From Podocnemis expansa (taxonomy: Eukaryota; Chordata; Testudines; Podocnemididae), in NCBI GenBank assembly GCA_007922195.1, contig ML682059.1, positions 16,696,205-16,760,204 on the forward strand: DNA of 64,000 nucleotides, in the 5' to 3' direction. Position numbers and translations under genes: made by a program. Below the pieces are notes generated by a model. That model was not told where the DNA came from. It made no database searches and saw nothing but the letters and a program-made list of their open reading frames with translations. Shown one piece after another: positions 48,366 through 59,779 of this stretch (positions are counted from its first letter, which is position 1; every line of letters begins with the position of its first letter).

Positions 48366-48701
48366 GCATCGTACTAAAAACCTCCCTCATAATGATATGT
48401 TATTTTTTATCAAAATGCTTCATTTTCAGGCTTTTAGATGGAATTTTTTTGCATGAGTGTTTTCTGAGCTAGTTTGCATCATTATTTTCAAGTACGGTTA
48501 GTAGAGAAGTTATGCTTTTTTGCTTCCTTTGCAGCACAGGTGACTTGCTGGTTTTGGTCTTTAAATCAAGATTTTAGGGTTTCAGTAACATAGGCAGAGA
48601 TTATGATTTTATTGCAGGTGTACTGGGGGAGGTTCTGTGGCCCTTAATGTGCAGGAAATCAGATTAGACAATTATGACAGACCCCTCTATTCTTACTCTA
48701 T

Positions 48702-49230
48702 GGCTATGTCCGCACGAACATAGTTAAATTGATTTAAGTTAAATCAATCTAATTGAATCACTATAAAAATCATTAAGTCAATTTAAGTTAAATTAATTTC
48801 AGAGGTCCCCACTAGAAGACCAAATTGAACTAGCGTGTCCATGGACAGGACTTGCTAGTTTGATTTAGGAGGGGGGCACCATGGGAGATGTGGCAAGGTG
48901 GCCCTCTAGAAGGGTCATGCGCCTACCTAATATATAGAAAAAAGGAGACAGCACCCTGGGAAGGAGAAGGGCGAAGTGTTAAATCAAAGTAACAATTACA
49001 TTGAAATAACATGACCATGCAGCATTATTTCAAAAAGAAAAAAAAAAACAGTTTTGATTTAACCATCATTCCGATACAATACTAGGTTTTAGTATATCAA
49101 AATGATTTTCCTTATTGTGAGATAAGGGAGCTCCTTATTTCAATATAAGGAAATGTAGTGTGGACCTGCATTCTTTTAAATCAAAATAACCTGTATTATT
49201 TTGATTTAAAGATTGTGTGTAGACATACCC
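48702..49230. mobile_element. Foldback element, TTAAATCGATTTAA family (mixed arms)
   Basis: Ends ggctatgtccgcacg and tgtgtagacataccc, with tat on both sides (48699-48701, 49231-49233). The left arm contains ttaaattgatttaa (48724-48737). The right arm also has 'atttcaaaaag' and 'gttttgatttaacc' sites, mixing two palindrome types. The interior carries the conserved core in reverse orientation (48881-48900). Confidence 0.85.
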
Positions 49231-49772
49231 TATGAGACATAGTAGCAAATTCTTTACTAAATCTACATACATTGTAATGCTCCACTGTCTGTTATTTTTT
49301 TATCCTATTATATTAAAAAAAAAAAAAAAAACCAACAGCCTAGAAACTGATCATCTGTTTCTATCAGGACCCACTAGAAAGAAGAAGTCAGAGTTGGTAG
49401 TCCTTAGATTCAAATCAACGGGAATTCTGCATGTGCAACAAGCATGCAGTATGGAGCCCATGGAATGTGATCAGAACTGAATTTCTGTGTTTCCTTACCA
49501 CAGACTTAGTTTTACTCCTGTATTTTGGCACCAAAAATCATAAATAGTTTGCAGAAACATTTCTGGAATAAGCATAAAATGGATGACTTTTTATAATTAA
49601 ATTTTGTTCTTGACCCCTCTGTATATTAGAAAGTTGCCTCAGTTCACTTACAATCTTTTAAAAATCAGTCCAGTTAAATTGGAGGAAGCCATTAGTGCAG
49701 ACATATTTTTACTTATTAAATCAGATATTTTAACTTATTAAATTAAACTAAATCTTTCTGTTTTAACTGTTT

Positions 49773-50331
49773 GGGTGTGTTCACACAGCAGTCTTATTTC
49801 GAAACAACAGAGTTTGTTTCAAAATAAGAAACGCCATGTTCACACAACGTACCGTTGTTTTGAAAAAACGGGTTCCGTTGTTTTGAAACAATGGCATTGT
49901 TTCGAAACAACTTAAACCCCATTTGGTTACGAAACAATGTTGTTTTGAAATGAGTTGTTTCGAAACAATCCCGGCGGAATATGTTGTTTCGAAACAACGG
50001 TTGTTTCAAAACAACTGTCTGACCTTCCTCCCAGGGTGCTCAGCACCCCAGGGAACAGGAAGTTCCTGCCTGGGCATGCCTGGCTGGCAACATGGCCGCT
50101 GACATGGCCCAGTGAGGCGGCCATGTTGCCACACCTCCCATGATGCCCTGCCCCTGAATCGAAATAGCAAGCCCACAGTGTAATCATGCTATTTCGATTC
50201 GTGCTTTTTTCCTTATTTCGAACTAATTTTTTTTATTTCAAAATAAGTTATTTTGATATAAGTCATTATTTCGATACAAGCTGTTTTGAAACAACTTGTA
50301 TCGAAATAACCCCCTGTGTGTGAACATAGCC
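49773..50331. mobile_element. Foldback element, TTATTTCGAAATAA family
   Basis: Ends gggtgtgttcacac and gtgtgaacatagcc, with ttt on both sides (49770-49772, 50332-50334). Many CpG-intact 'gtttcgaaac' and 'atttcgaa' sites make this the youngest-looking member. The interior has the conserved core catgttgccacacctcccat (50122-50141) and 'cttcctcccagggtgc', also present at 10267. Confidence 0.88.
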
Positions 50332-50334
50332 TTT

Positions 50335-51910
50335 GTTATAATTTAACTAGACATACATTAAAATCAGTTTAGTTAAACAGGTGCTACTTTCTAGGATAGA
50401 CAAACCTCAAAAATCCTCTTGTGAACTGTCTCTACTAAGCATGTGAAGGTTTTGGCAGATAAATTCTCTGAAGATTTGATCAGTTCTCATAGATTTGAAC
50501 AAGACATCAACTGCAATTGTACCTTCTGGTTTCCAAGGATTTCTGTCAAACAAGAAAGTCCATGAGGAAATTCATAACTGAATATTCAAAGCAAGGTTTA
50601 AATGTTATTCAGTAAATAAGGTCCAGGACTCTGCGTTAAATATTGCCAACTTTTGCAATTTTATCATGAGTACTACAACTCCGGATCCTGCTGCAACTAG
50701 TTTGATGATACGTACCTGGGTAAATCTGTCTTCTTGGCAACATTCACTACTTCCCCACTTCCCAGAGAAGAATAATCAATCAGTCAGGTGGAGCTTTCTG
50801 TCACTCCCAACTGCAGGAGCCAAGAACAGTTTTGGTGAGGGGAAGAGGGAGCAGCTTATATTATTCACAAAGAAAAAGGCAGCAGAAAAATCCCAGACCT
50901 CTCCCTCCTTTCCTGTAAACAACTGGTTTCTCTCCTTTCCCAACACCTTTCTCTCTGCATCCCAGGTACACCAAGTCAGCGAGGCAAGTGAGGAACCCAT
51001 GAAGCTAGAGTAAGGGAAAAGTTATATCTGGCAGGACTGGTGGAATTCATTGCAGGGCTAGATGATGGGCAGATGTGGGACTCCAGGAGACAGAGAAGTA
51101 AAAAATTAGAATGTTGGGTTGGGGAGCAGCTGGAAGCTCCGCACAATCAGGCAATGCTGAGAGCCTCTGCAGCGGGGCCAGAATCACCTGGTCCTGCAAC
51201 ACAGGAAGAGTGGGCAATGCTATAACTGTAACATACAGCAGAGAAGGACAGGGACAGTTCAGATATTAAAGATAAGCCAAACATAAAATATTATCTGGTC
51301 TACTTGTTGTAAACTCATGATTTGGGGGCCAGTGGCATTATGTCAGTGCTCGACTGATTATTTTCAATTTTTGGAGTTGGCAATACTGCACACTAAACTC
51401 TAATATAAAAAAAAATGTTGATAAGTTGTTCATTCAGTGAATAATTGTGTCATGGCCAGGCCACAGTTGGCCAGACTTAATAGTTGGAGCCAGAGCCTGC
51501 AGTCATGAAATAGGAATCAACACTTTTTTACAGTTTCTAACCCACAAAGGCCCAAAGGGGTGAACTGGATGTTCTACCTCAAATGATGAGAAACCCCACT
51601 GTCATTGAGGGAAGAACTCCCTGGGAGGCTAATTTAATTCAGTTCAACATTACAGCCCAATGAATAGCTGGAAAAAGGACAGACAGAGAGATTACTGTCA
51701 TTCAAATTGAGTGATTTAGCTCTCACTGTGCTGAAGAACTTCTCTGTGGAACAGAGACACAGTTATCCAGATGTTGTACAAGCCCCTCATTTGTGGTTTG
51801 GAGCTAGCCATCAGTTTGAGCTGGTGAGGTCATGTCTAAGAGCTAGAAGGAGAATGAAGGAAGAAACCCCAGCAGAAAGGGCAAAGTACCTCATACCTGT
51901 ATTCCTGACT
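50335..51910. other. No recognised feature
   Basis: Non-coding sequence; the 115-codon frame at 50666-51013 shows no recognisable domain. Confidence 0.45.
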
Positions 51911-51916
51911 TAGACT

Positions 51917-52207
51917 AGGCCGGTATTGGCAGCCAAATTTGGCAGCAGTCAACGGGAGTTACTCAAGCTATGTAGAGTAACTTGCATAACTCCCATTAAC
52001 TTCTCAACTCCCCTTCAGTGCACTGCCTTTATTGTGCTGCGCTGGCAGGAATTGCATTCCTGTCAACTTAGTGCTACACCACTTGAGAGGGTGGTTTTAT
52101 GAAGTCAATTTCCAGAACAACTTATCAGGTCTTAACTGATCACTAAGTTGATCTGGAAAGATTGATCTGACAGTGATGCATTTGCTGCCATCAGTGTAGA
52201 TGTGGCC
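51917..52207 (+). mobile_element. Repeat family E copy 3 (best preserved)
   Basis: Contains 'gggagttactcaagctat', 'cttgcataactcccattaac', 'aactccccttcagtgcactg' and 'aagttgatctggaaagat', ending 'tcagtgtagatgtggcc'. It has internal inverted repeats (agctatgtagagtaacttgc) and diverged 'aagtcaatt' half-sites. Confidence 0.7.
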
Positions 52208-52209
52208 TT

Positions 52210-53250
52210 TCTCAGATACCACTGAGGCCCTCTAGGATAAATTGGTGATGAAGCAGTTTATAGATGTTTAGCTGGGTTGGGTCTTGAACATCAAGATCAA
52301 TAAAAAGAGGCCAAATACAATTTGAGAGGCAGTGGAATTTGCTACATAATTCAAATATTTTCTTGCAGAAATGCACCAAGAAGAGGAAGAAGCTACTTGT
52401 AAGGAAAATGGAAACTTATAATCAGTACTCCTGTGAGTACATGGAGCTGTACTGCAATTTGCAAACACCATTCCTGCAAGTGGCATAGCACTGAAGTTCA
52501 AATCTACAATATCAATTTATGTTTGTGTACCTAGAAAGCAGCTTTTCCAGTTTTTCCTATCTCTTTACCATAGCAGCATAGCTCCTCTCTGGCCTGCAGC
52601 CCTTGGATGTTTTCAGTTAATTTCACGCTCTGCATGAAGCTCTGTGCCTCTCTGTTGTGCAGCAGAAAAAAAGCAAGAAAAGCCTGTTCTGCTTTTTTTC
52701 TCGGGGGTCGGGGTGAGCAGAGGACTATTGCCTACCCACAAGCCCCTGTGCCCATTATCCATAGTAAAATGCATTTCAGGAAGTAATATGAGCAGTTGGG
52801 ATGCAAGACTACAAGCAAGCTATTTGTCGTTATCACTTGCCTTCACCTTCTGTAATTTGACAGCCTAAAGTCAAATTACAACCCCGCTTCCAGTGTTGAC
52901 AAGCCCTAATATGTCTGATGGAAGATGGAAATCTATTCTGATATCTGACTGTACTGAATTATTACAAGAAAAGATAAATTTGATTTGTAAAACAAGTGAA
53001 ATTGGCTGTAAGGAAATGTTAAAGGAAACCATTGGCTTGAATTTGCCTCAAAATCGGCTGCTCAAAGAAAAAGAAGGTTAGTTATGCATTTAAGGCAAAC
53101 AGATTGATCACCCCAGTTTTTATTTACATCTGGTAAGATAAGCAACAATAATGGGAGTTTGGCTACTGAACGTATAATGGAATCTGTGATTTGCATAGGA
53201 ATAGTTACCAAGGGTTCAAACATAACAGTTATTAGACCTTGCATGCTGAA
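52210..53250. other. No recognised feature
   Basis: AT-rich non-coding sequence. Confidence 0.5.
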
Positions 53251-53259
53251 AGTCTAGGG

Positions 53260-53639
53260 CAGTGGTTCCCAACCTGGGGTCCAGGGACCCCTGAGGGTCT
53301 GCAGACATGTTGCACGGGGTCCACAGAGCCTCTCCCTACCAAGAATCCAGCTGCAACCCCGATGCTCCCCGCCAGGGCTGTCTCTTCCCGCCCATGGCTG
53401 GAGCCCAGCAGGGGCTGAGGCCATGGCAGCTCTCCAGGAGGGGCAAGGGCAAGGGCCATAGCCACCACAGGTCAGCTCCGCAGTGGCACAGGCCATGGTG
53501 GCAGCAGTGCTGCTCACCAGCTGTCCCAGCAGCACTGCCAGAGTGGCACGGCCCAGATTACATAATCAGCCAGGGGGACAGCAAAGATTTTGTTTTGTGA
53601 AAATGGGTTCCCCAGCCTGAAAAAGGTTGGGAACCACTG
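53260..53639. mobile_element. hAT-like MITE with perfect 8-bp target duplication
   Basis: Terminal inverted repeats cagtggttcccaacct and aggttgggaaccactg, with gtctaggg directly repeated at 53252-53259 and 53640-53647. It is 380 bp with a GC-rich interior and no transposase, and has the same termini as 7095-8240. Perfect flanks suggest a fairly recent insertion. Confidence 0.93.
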
Positions 53640-53649
53640 GTCTAGGGAA

Positions 53650-54640
53650 TAGGGGACCCAAAACTGAACCACCTAACTGGTCTCAAGGGGAGACAGTGAT
53701 TGGGGAAAGGGCATCTGCCCAAAAATTGAGAAAATTGGATTTGAAGCCTGGACTCCTGAAATTCTAGCAAGAAGTCTGGCTGACTGAGATACTGAATGAG
53801 CTAGTAATTGGCTTGGATGTCATTAAGGCAAATAACTGTGTAATCAATTCCAGGAAGATTGTCTTACAAATTCAGAATCTGGAAGTTCATTTTAAAGGTG
53901 TTACACAGATAAAATAAAAAATGGTTTGTCATGCTATGATAATTTGGCCTATTTACACTCCTGTAAGCTCATTTGTAAAAACATATATCAAAATTAAAAA
54001 AAAAAAGTTGTAATAATCAATAGTAATAAATATTAATAGAAAATAAGTCAAATTGCTTTTAATAATGAATTTTGCAAGCAGGTTCAAAAGAACCAGACAA
54101 ACTAAATTGTGTGCCCTCCCCCATGGCTATACTGATATAATTCAAGGATTGTGTTGAATCATATTTGGTAAAAACAAAAACTGTAGAACAATTAATTACT
54201 TAACCAAAATTGGTGTGTTGGATATTAATTATAATTGGTGGACAAAAATAATGAGAGGATGGGCTAGTCCACTCCCTTTGTGAGTCCTTAAGAAAAGAGA
54301 GTTTGGGGAAAAGGAAGAAATAGTGAAGAACAGACAGAGGCTACCACAATGAGCTTCACCATCATGGCTGCTACCATCACCATTTCTTGTGACCCTCCAG
54401 CCTTCATCATGCTGAACTTGACAAACATCCTGGGCCTAACTTGATCTGATCATAGAAAGGAAGCCAAATGACACTGATATCATGGGCAGCTCTAGCTGAA
54501 TCCTGAACACCTCCTGAGATGAAACTGGATCAGACTTTAACCACAGCAGCAAAACAGTTTCAGCTCAGCTCAACTAACTTCTCTACAAATCTGTCAGACA
54601 ATGGTTTTGTTCTTTCTGTAATCCTTTTCCAGGGCCAGCA
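53650..54640. other. No recognised feature
   Basis: AT-rich non-coding sequence with a poly-A tract near 53996. Confidence 0.5.
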
Positions 54641-55064
54641 CAATGCGATAAGTCAGGTAAGCATTGCAGGGGGGCACTGAGGCTTGAGGGGCATCAAAAT
54701 GGGGAGCACACCATTGTGGCATGCTCTGATGTTATTCATCTGCTCCAGCATCTGCTGTGCTTGCAGGGGGGTGCCAGAAACAGTAGCACTGTTCCTGTCC
54801 TTTTCAGTCAGAATGTAGCAAATTGGTTCAGAAAATGTGATGCGACACTGCGAAGTAGGCTCCCCCTGAAACCAAGGAAGTCCCTCTCTAGCATGATCTT
54901 GCGTGAGCACCAATGGAATGTGTTTCCATTGATGTTCTGGCCACTTGTCTGAGACACAGACTGGCAATCAATACTTTCTGGTAGCCATGGAATACTCCAG
55001 ATCCAGTGGCAGGGGAAAAAAAGCCCCCAGGAAAGGGATGGGGGTGCCTTTCTTCCCCTCCAGC

Positions 55065-55330
55065 AGGGAAGGGATCAGGGCCCCTACCTTCCTCCGCCAC
55101 TTCCCAGAGCAGCAGGGGCAGGGATCAGGAGTGCCCTGACTTCTCCCGCCGCTACCCTGGTGGCAAGGACAGGGATCAGGGCTGCCATGGTTTCTCTCGC
55201 TGCTTCCCCGGTGGGAGGAACAGGGATCAGGGGCACCTCAGCTTCCCCCACCACTTCCCCAAGCAGCAGGGGCAGGGATCGTGAGCACCCCACTTCCCCG
55301 AATGGCAGGGACAGGGATCTGAGCATTCCC
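55065..55330. repeat. GC-rich minisatellite, about six 50-bp units
   Basis: 'gggatc' recurs at 55071, 55121, 55172, 55223, 55275 and 55314, nearly every 51 bp, each followed by a 'gggcacc...cttccccc' variant. Confidence 0.85.
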
Positions 55331-55583
55331 ATCCCTGTCCCTGCTGCTCTGCGAAGCTGTGGGAGAAGCTGGGGAACCCTCGATCCTGACCCCCACCACT
55401 CTGGGAAGTGGTCAGGGAAGCCAGGGGCCCTGATCCCTTTCCTGGGGGCTTTTTTTCCCCTGTGCAGGGGATTGGGTGGCAACATGACCCTGCCAGCTGG
55501 CCATGTTGCCACGCTTCCCATGTGGCCCCTTTCCTAAATCGAACTAGCAAGTCCTGTTTACGGATCTGCTAATTCAATTTGCC

Positions 55584-55616
55584 TTTGTTTGTTTGTTTGT
55601 TTGTTTGTTTGTTTGG
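55584..55616. repeat. (GTTT)n microsatellite
   Basis: About eight GTTT units inside the right arm of the foldback element. Confidence 0.95.
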
Positions 55617-55741
55617 GTGGACTTGTTCAATTGATGTAACTGAAATTGATTTAACAAGTTTTATTTCGCTTTGGTTAAATCGATGTCAGTTAAATCGATT
55701 TAACCACCTAGATGTGGACATAGCCTGAGATAGCTGTCATT

Positions 55742-56160
55742 GGGTACGTCTACACTGTGTGTTTAAGTCGACTTAAGGGTCCTTAAGTCAACTTAAACAA
55801 AGCTCTGTCTACATTACAGGGCAATAAAGTCGACTTTCGCATCAGGTAAAGTCAACTTTATTACTTCCGCTTATAAAGTCAACTTTACAGTTAAGTCAAC
55901 TTTATTAAGTCAACTTAAGGCAATGTGGAGTTACTAAGTCAACTTAATAAAGTCAACTTAATGCAATGGGGCCACTAAGTTGACTTTATAAAGTCGAAGT
56001 AAGCCAGAGTACCCATTTAAAGTTGACTTTATAAAGTCAACTTAATGTAATGTAGCCTTACTAAGTCGACTTAATAAGGTCTACTTAAAGTCAACTTTAA
56101 GTAGACTTTATTAAGTCGACTTAATAAAGTTGACTTTGCTTTTATAATGTAGACATACCC
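55742..56160. mobile_element. TTAAGTCGACTTAA-family element, first of three in a chain
   Basis: Ends gggtacgtctacactg and atgtagacataccc, flanked by att (55739-55741, 56161-56163). It is nearly all 'aagtcgactt'-type palindromes, with internal 'gctctgtctacattacaggg'. Confidence 0.92.
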
Positions 56161-56163
56161 ATT

Positions 56164-56545
56164 GGGTATGTCTACATTATGTATTTAAGTCAACTTAAGG
56201 GCCCTTAAGTTAACTTAAAGAGAACCCTGTCTACACTGCAGGGCAATAAAGTCGACTTTAGGGTCCAGCAAAGTCAACTTTATAAGGTCCACTTATAAAG
56301 TCGACTTTGCCATTAAGTTGACTTTATTAAGTTGGCTTAAGGCAATGTGGACTAACTAAGTCAACTTAATAAAATTGACTTAGTGCAGTGGGACCATTAA
56401 TTCGACTTTATTAAGTTGAATTAAGCCAGGAGACCCATTTAAAGTCTACTTTACAAAGTCGACTTAATGTAGTGTGTACTCATAAGTTGACTTAATACGG
56501 TCTACTTAATAAAGTCAACTTAGCTTTTACAATGTAGACATAGCC
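56164..56545. mobile_element. TTAAGTCGACTTAA-family element, second of three in a chain
   Basis: Ends gggtatgtctacattatg and aatgtagacatagcc, flanked by att (56161-56163, 56546-56548). Same internal order as the first ('ccctgtctacactgcaggg' near the left), so they are paralogous copies. Confidence 0.92.
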
Positions 56546-56548
56546 ATT

Positions 56549-56758
56549 GGCTATGTCTACACTAGAGGGCTCAGTTAAGTTGACTTAACAAGGTTGACTT
56601 TAAGTTGACTTAACAAAGTTGACTTAAAAGTTAAGTCAACTTAACAAAGTCTACTTAAAGGCTACTTTGACTTAACAAAAGTCCAATGTGGAAATGTCTT
56701 TCCTTAAGTCGACTTAAGGGAGGTTAAGTCGACTTAAGGCTCCAGTGTAGACATACCC
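56549..56758. mobile_element. TTAAGTCGACTTAA-family element, third of three in a chain (short variant)
   Basis: Ends ggctatgtctacactag and ccagtgtagacataccc, flanked by att (56546-56548, 56759-56761). It is 210 bp, with a different internal layout from the two preceding copies. Confidence 0.92.
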
Positions 56759-56761
56759 ATT

Positions 56762-58975
56762 CTGCTTAAACATCAGTCATTAACCAATTTGAAAAATAAT
56801 TCACAACATGTATTTCTATCAAAATCTAATTTTTCCTGCATTTTTGTTGGATTGGGGGAAAGAGATTTTTTGGCTAGTTTTAGTCCTGGGATTCGCCAAA
56901 TTTCCCCTAGATCCTCAGGCTCTGAAAAAAAACAGTAAATAACTCAAAATCCTCCCTTTGCAAAGAGATTTCAAGTATAGGTGACAGCTTTTCTCCTTAT
57001 GAAGATTTTTTCCACAGTCATATTCAATATGCCATTTGAAATTATTTAACATTTTATACTTTGGTTTCTCACAAATTTTGCTTGAAATTGACCTGAATCA
57101 GGAAACTCCTTATAAATCATGTGAATAAATCTCTGTTCATTTTCACTGTTTACCAGTTGGCAACCAATATATGCACAGATTTATAATTCCAAAATTGACA
57201 TAGAGATATTTATTTATAATGGCCTAAAATATATGGTTCTTACACACTCAGAATTCCACTTAAATCAACAAAACTTTTGAATGTGTAGACATTTCTTCAA
57301 TAATAATTATTTGCTGGATATTCAGTTGAACTCATATAAATCTAGACTGGTATATTATACACTGTATATTTACCATGTCTAATCCCCATAATGTATCTCT
57401 GAATTAAAAAAAAAACAAAACCCACTGGTCACATTTAGATAAGATGAAAGTGGGTGCAATTCCATTGACTTAACTGGAATTGCACTTTTGAGACTTGGTA
57501 TGAAATTTGGTCTTTGATTTTCACTGAAATAATTATCTGAAATAAATGGTTGCTACGTATTAAACCAATGTTGTTGTTTTACTTTAATAGTGGTCACATA
57601 TGGAATTAATTGAGGCAAAAAAATATGGCTGTCGAGTTACCACTCAGAAAGTAACAGTATAGTAGGTAGTAGTAGAGATAAATATCTGCAAAATGTAAAT
57701 GTTCAAATATTCTTTTTTAGTTTAATCAACATTATATATGGGGGGGAGACTCTAAATAAAGAATAATTCAGGAGCTGTGGCCAGATGTTCAATATTGCTT
57801 TTTACAGGTTTCAGTTTCTTATACTCTTGCCACCTGCAGTTAACTTCTTCTGTGCTGTCAATATCTCAAGTGGCTGTCAGACTAGTGCATCACTTGGAAT
57901 GACATGGGCACTGGGCACTGGTGGCAAACAGGAAATTATTTCAATCTGGGAAGGTAAGAAATAATGAGGCCAGTAAACAGCAAAAATCACTTTAAATTTT
58001 TCAAGTTATGCACAGAAGATATTAGTCCATAGCTTTTAATTTTCTTGTATTTCTTACGGGGAAATAAAACATAAGTAGTATGACTAATATGGAAATGAAC
58101 AGTTTTAAAGGCTAGGTCAATAGGAAAAAAAATCAAAATCAAACATAAAATTTTTCTTGCCCTGCTTGTCCGTGTGACATTTTATATATTAAACAGTTTG
58201 TAGCTGTCCAAACTCAGAAACCTTATTAGACCAATGTTAGATCATAACTGAAGAAAATAGCATAAATTCATCAAAAAAGGTAATTGTTCATCAATGGTAG
58301 CAAAAATGAAAATTCCTGCCTTCTTTCATGACATTATTTAATTGCTAAAGAAACTATTAATTTAAAAATTCATGCACCATATAATCCCATGTAATCAGAC
58401 TGATTTGTCTCAGTGGCAAGCCAAGAATCAGATCTATATTCAATTTGAGGGCCTCTAAATGCATATTACAAAGTGGCACAGATAATACTCAAGATAACAG
58501 AATAGCAATAACTACACATTTCATGATTCAGATATAAAATAATCCAGTACCATTACTACAACATTCAAGAAGTAGAATTTATTTCAAAATATAAAATACT
58601 CTTATTTTGTGTCCTGTCTTCTGTTTTTAGAATTTCATATTTGTTCATGCCAAAGCATGTCAGCCTAGCTTTATTTTTATAAATCAGCTTATACATGAAA
58701 TTTTAAAAAAATCTTAAAATATATTAGGCTGAGAGTAGTACATTTTCTACTTCATGTTTAAAGGTTTTTTATTATTATTATTATTATATTTTTTTTATTT
58801 TCATTAGCAGCACTTTACTGTGAATGAAAGCTGACTTACAGTAGAATTACTAGGGAGTTGCATATATACCATGTACATTAATACTAAATGATTTTATTGG
58901 GATTATTGGCATAGCAATAAATAGGAAATAACATTTAGCACTGAATGAAATATTATATTCAATTCATTATAGATT
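56762..58975. other. No recognised feature (AT-rich)
   Basis: AT-rich non-coding sequence; (ATT)n tract at 58767-58790. Confidence 0.5.
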
Positions 58976-58982
58976 ATTTAAA

Positions 58983-59496
58983 GTGAATTGTGTTCAGTTT
59001 TGGGCTCCCCATTACAAAAAGGACAGGGACATGCTCGAGAGAGTTCAGAGGAGGGCAACCAAAATGATTAAAGGGCTGGAGCACAAGCCCTATGAGGAAA
59101 GACTGAAAGCATTAGGCTTATTTAGTCTGCAGAAGAGAAGACTGAGGGGGGATTTGATAGCAACCGTCAACTACTTGAAGGGATGCTCTAAGGAAGATGG
59201 AGCTTGACTGTTCTCGGTGGTAACAGAGGACAGAACAAGGAGCAATGGTCTCAAGTTGCAGTTAGGGAGGTCGAGGCTGGATATTAGAAAAAACTTTTTT
59301 ACTAGGAGAGTGGTGAAGCCTTGGAATGAGCTGCCAAGGGAGGTGGTGGAGTCTCCATCTTTGGAGGTGTTTAAGGCCCGGCTGGACAAAACCATGACTG
59401 GGATGGTTTAGTGGGAGTGGTCCTGCCTCTGGCAGGGGGTTGGACTAGATGACCTATGAGGTCCCTTCCAACCCTAGGATTCTATGATTCTATGAT
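58983..59496 (+). mobile_element. CR1 LINE 3' end, well preserved
   Basis: The plus strand encodes [20 protein letters not shown] then [20 protein letters not shown], the C-terminus of CR1 ORF2. A second frame (59217-59411) continues with [20 protein letters not shown] and [13 protein letters not shown] stop and frameshift near 59200-59217 separate the two. The copy ends with ggattctatgattctatga, the CR1 tail repeat. It is 5'-truncated as usual for CR1 and the least decayed CR1 in the window. Confidence 0.93.
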
Positions 59497-59779
59497 ATCA
59501 GATGATACCACAGTAAGGCACTAATCCTCCTCCACCACTATGTACAACAGGAGAGGGCCTTAACAATAGCAGAACCTACGTAATGTCACTGTACAACATG
59601 GAAAGCTGGGTCCTGGAAAGTCAAACAAGGTATTGTTGGGAAATTTTTGACAAAATGTTTTTTTTTTTCATCAGAAAACACTGATTCATCAAAATGAAAA
59701 CTTTTGGCAGAAACAGGCCAGTTCTAAAAGAACTTTCACTGGTTATCTTTCACAGGTCCAGGATGAAATATCTGGCTGA

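Larger units (their letters stand above)
54985..55725. mobile_element. Foldback element, TTAAATCGATTTAA family, left end unclear
   Basis: The right end is gatgtggacatagcc, with intact palindrome ttaaatcgatttaa at 55690-55703. The interior carries the conserved core (55502-55521, with 2 changes), a minisatellite, and a long inverted repeat pair at 55011-55040 and 55431-55460 that would fold into a stem around the minisatellite. The left arm with its terminus was not found. The unexplained GC-moderate sequence 54640-54985 may belong to it. Confidence 0.7.

Noticed and set aside
54653..54967. 104-codon minus-strand frame with a somewhat protein-like composition
   Set aside because: Could be a transposon protein remnant, but I recognise no family and the flanks are repeats; not called as a gene.
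55742..56758. CRISPR-like array of short palindromic repeats
   Set aside because: Vertebrate DNA; repeat spacing is irregular, there are no unique spacers of constant length, and the ends are transposon termini with ATT duplications.
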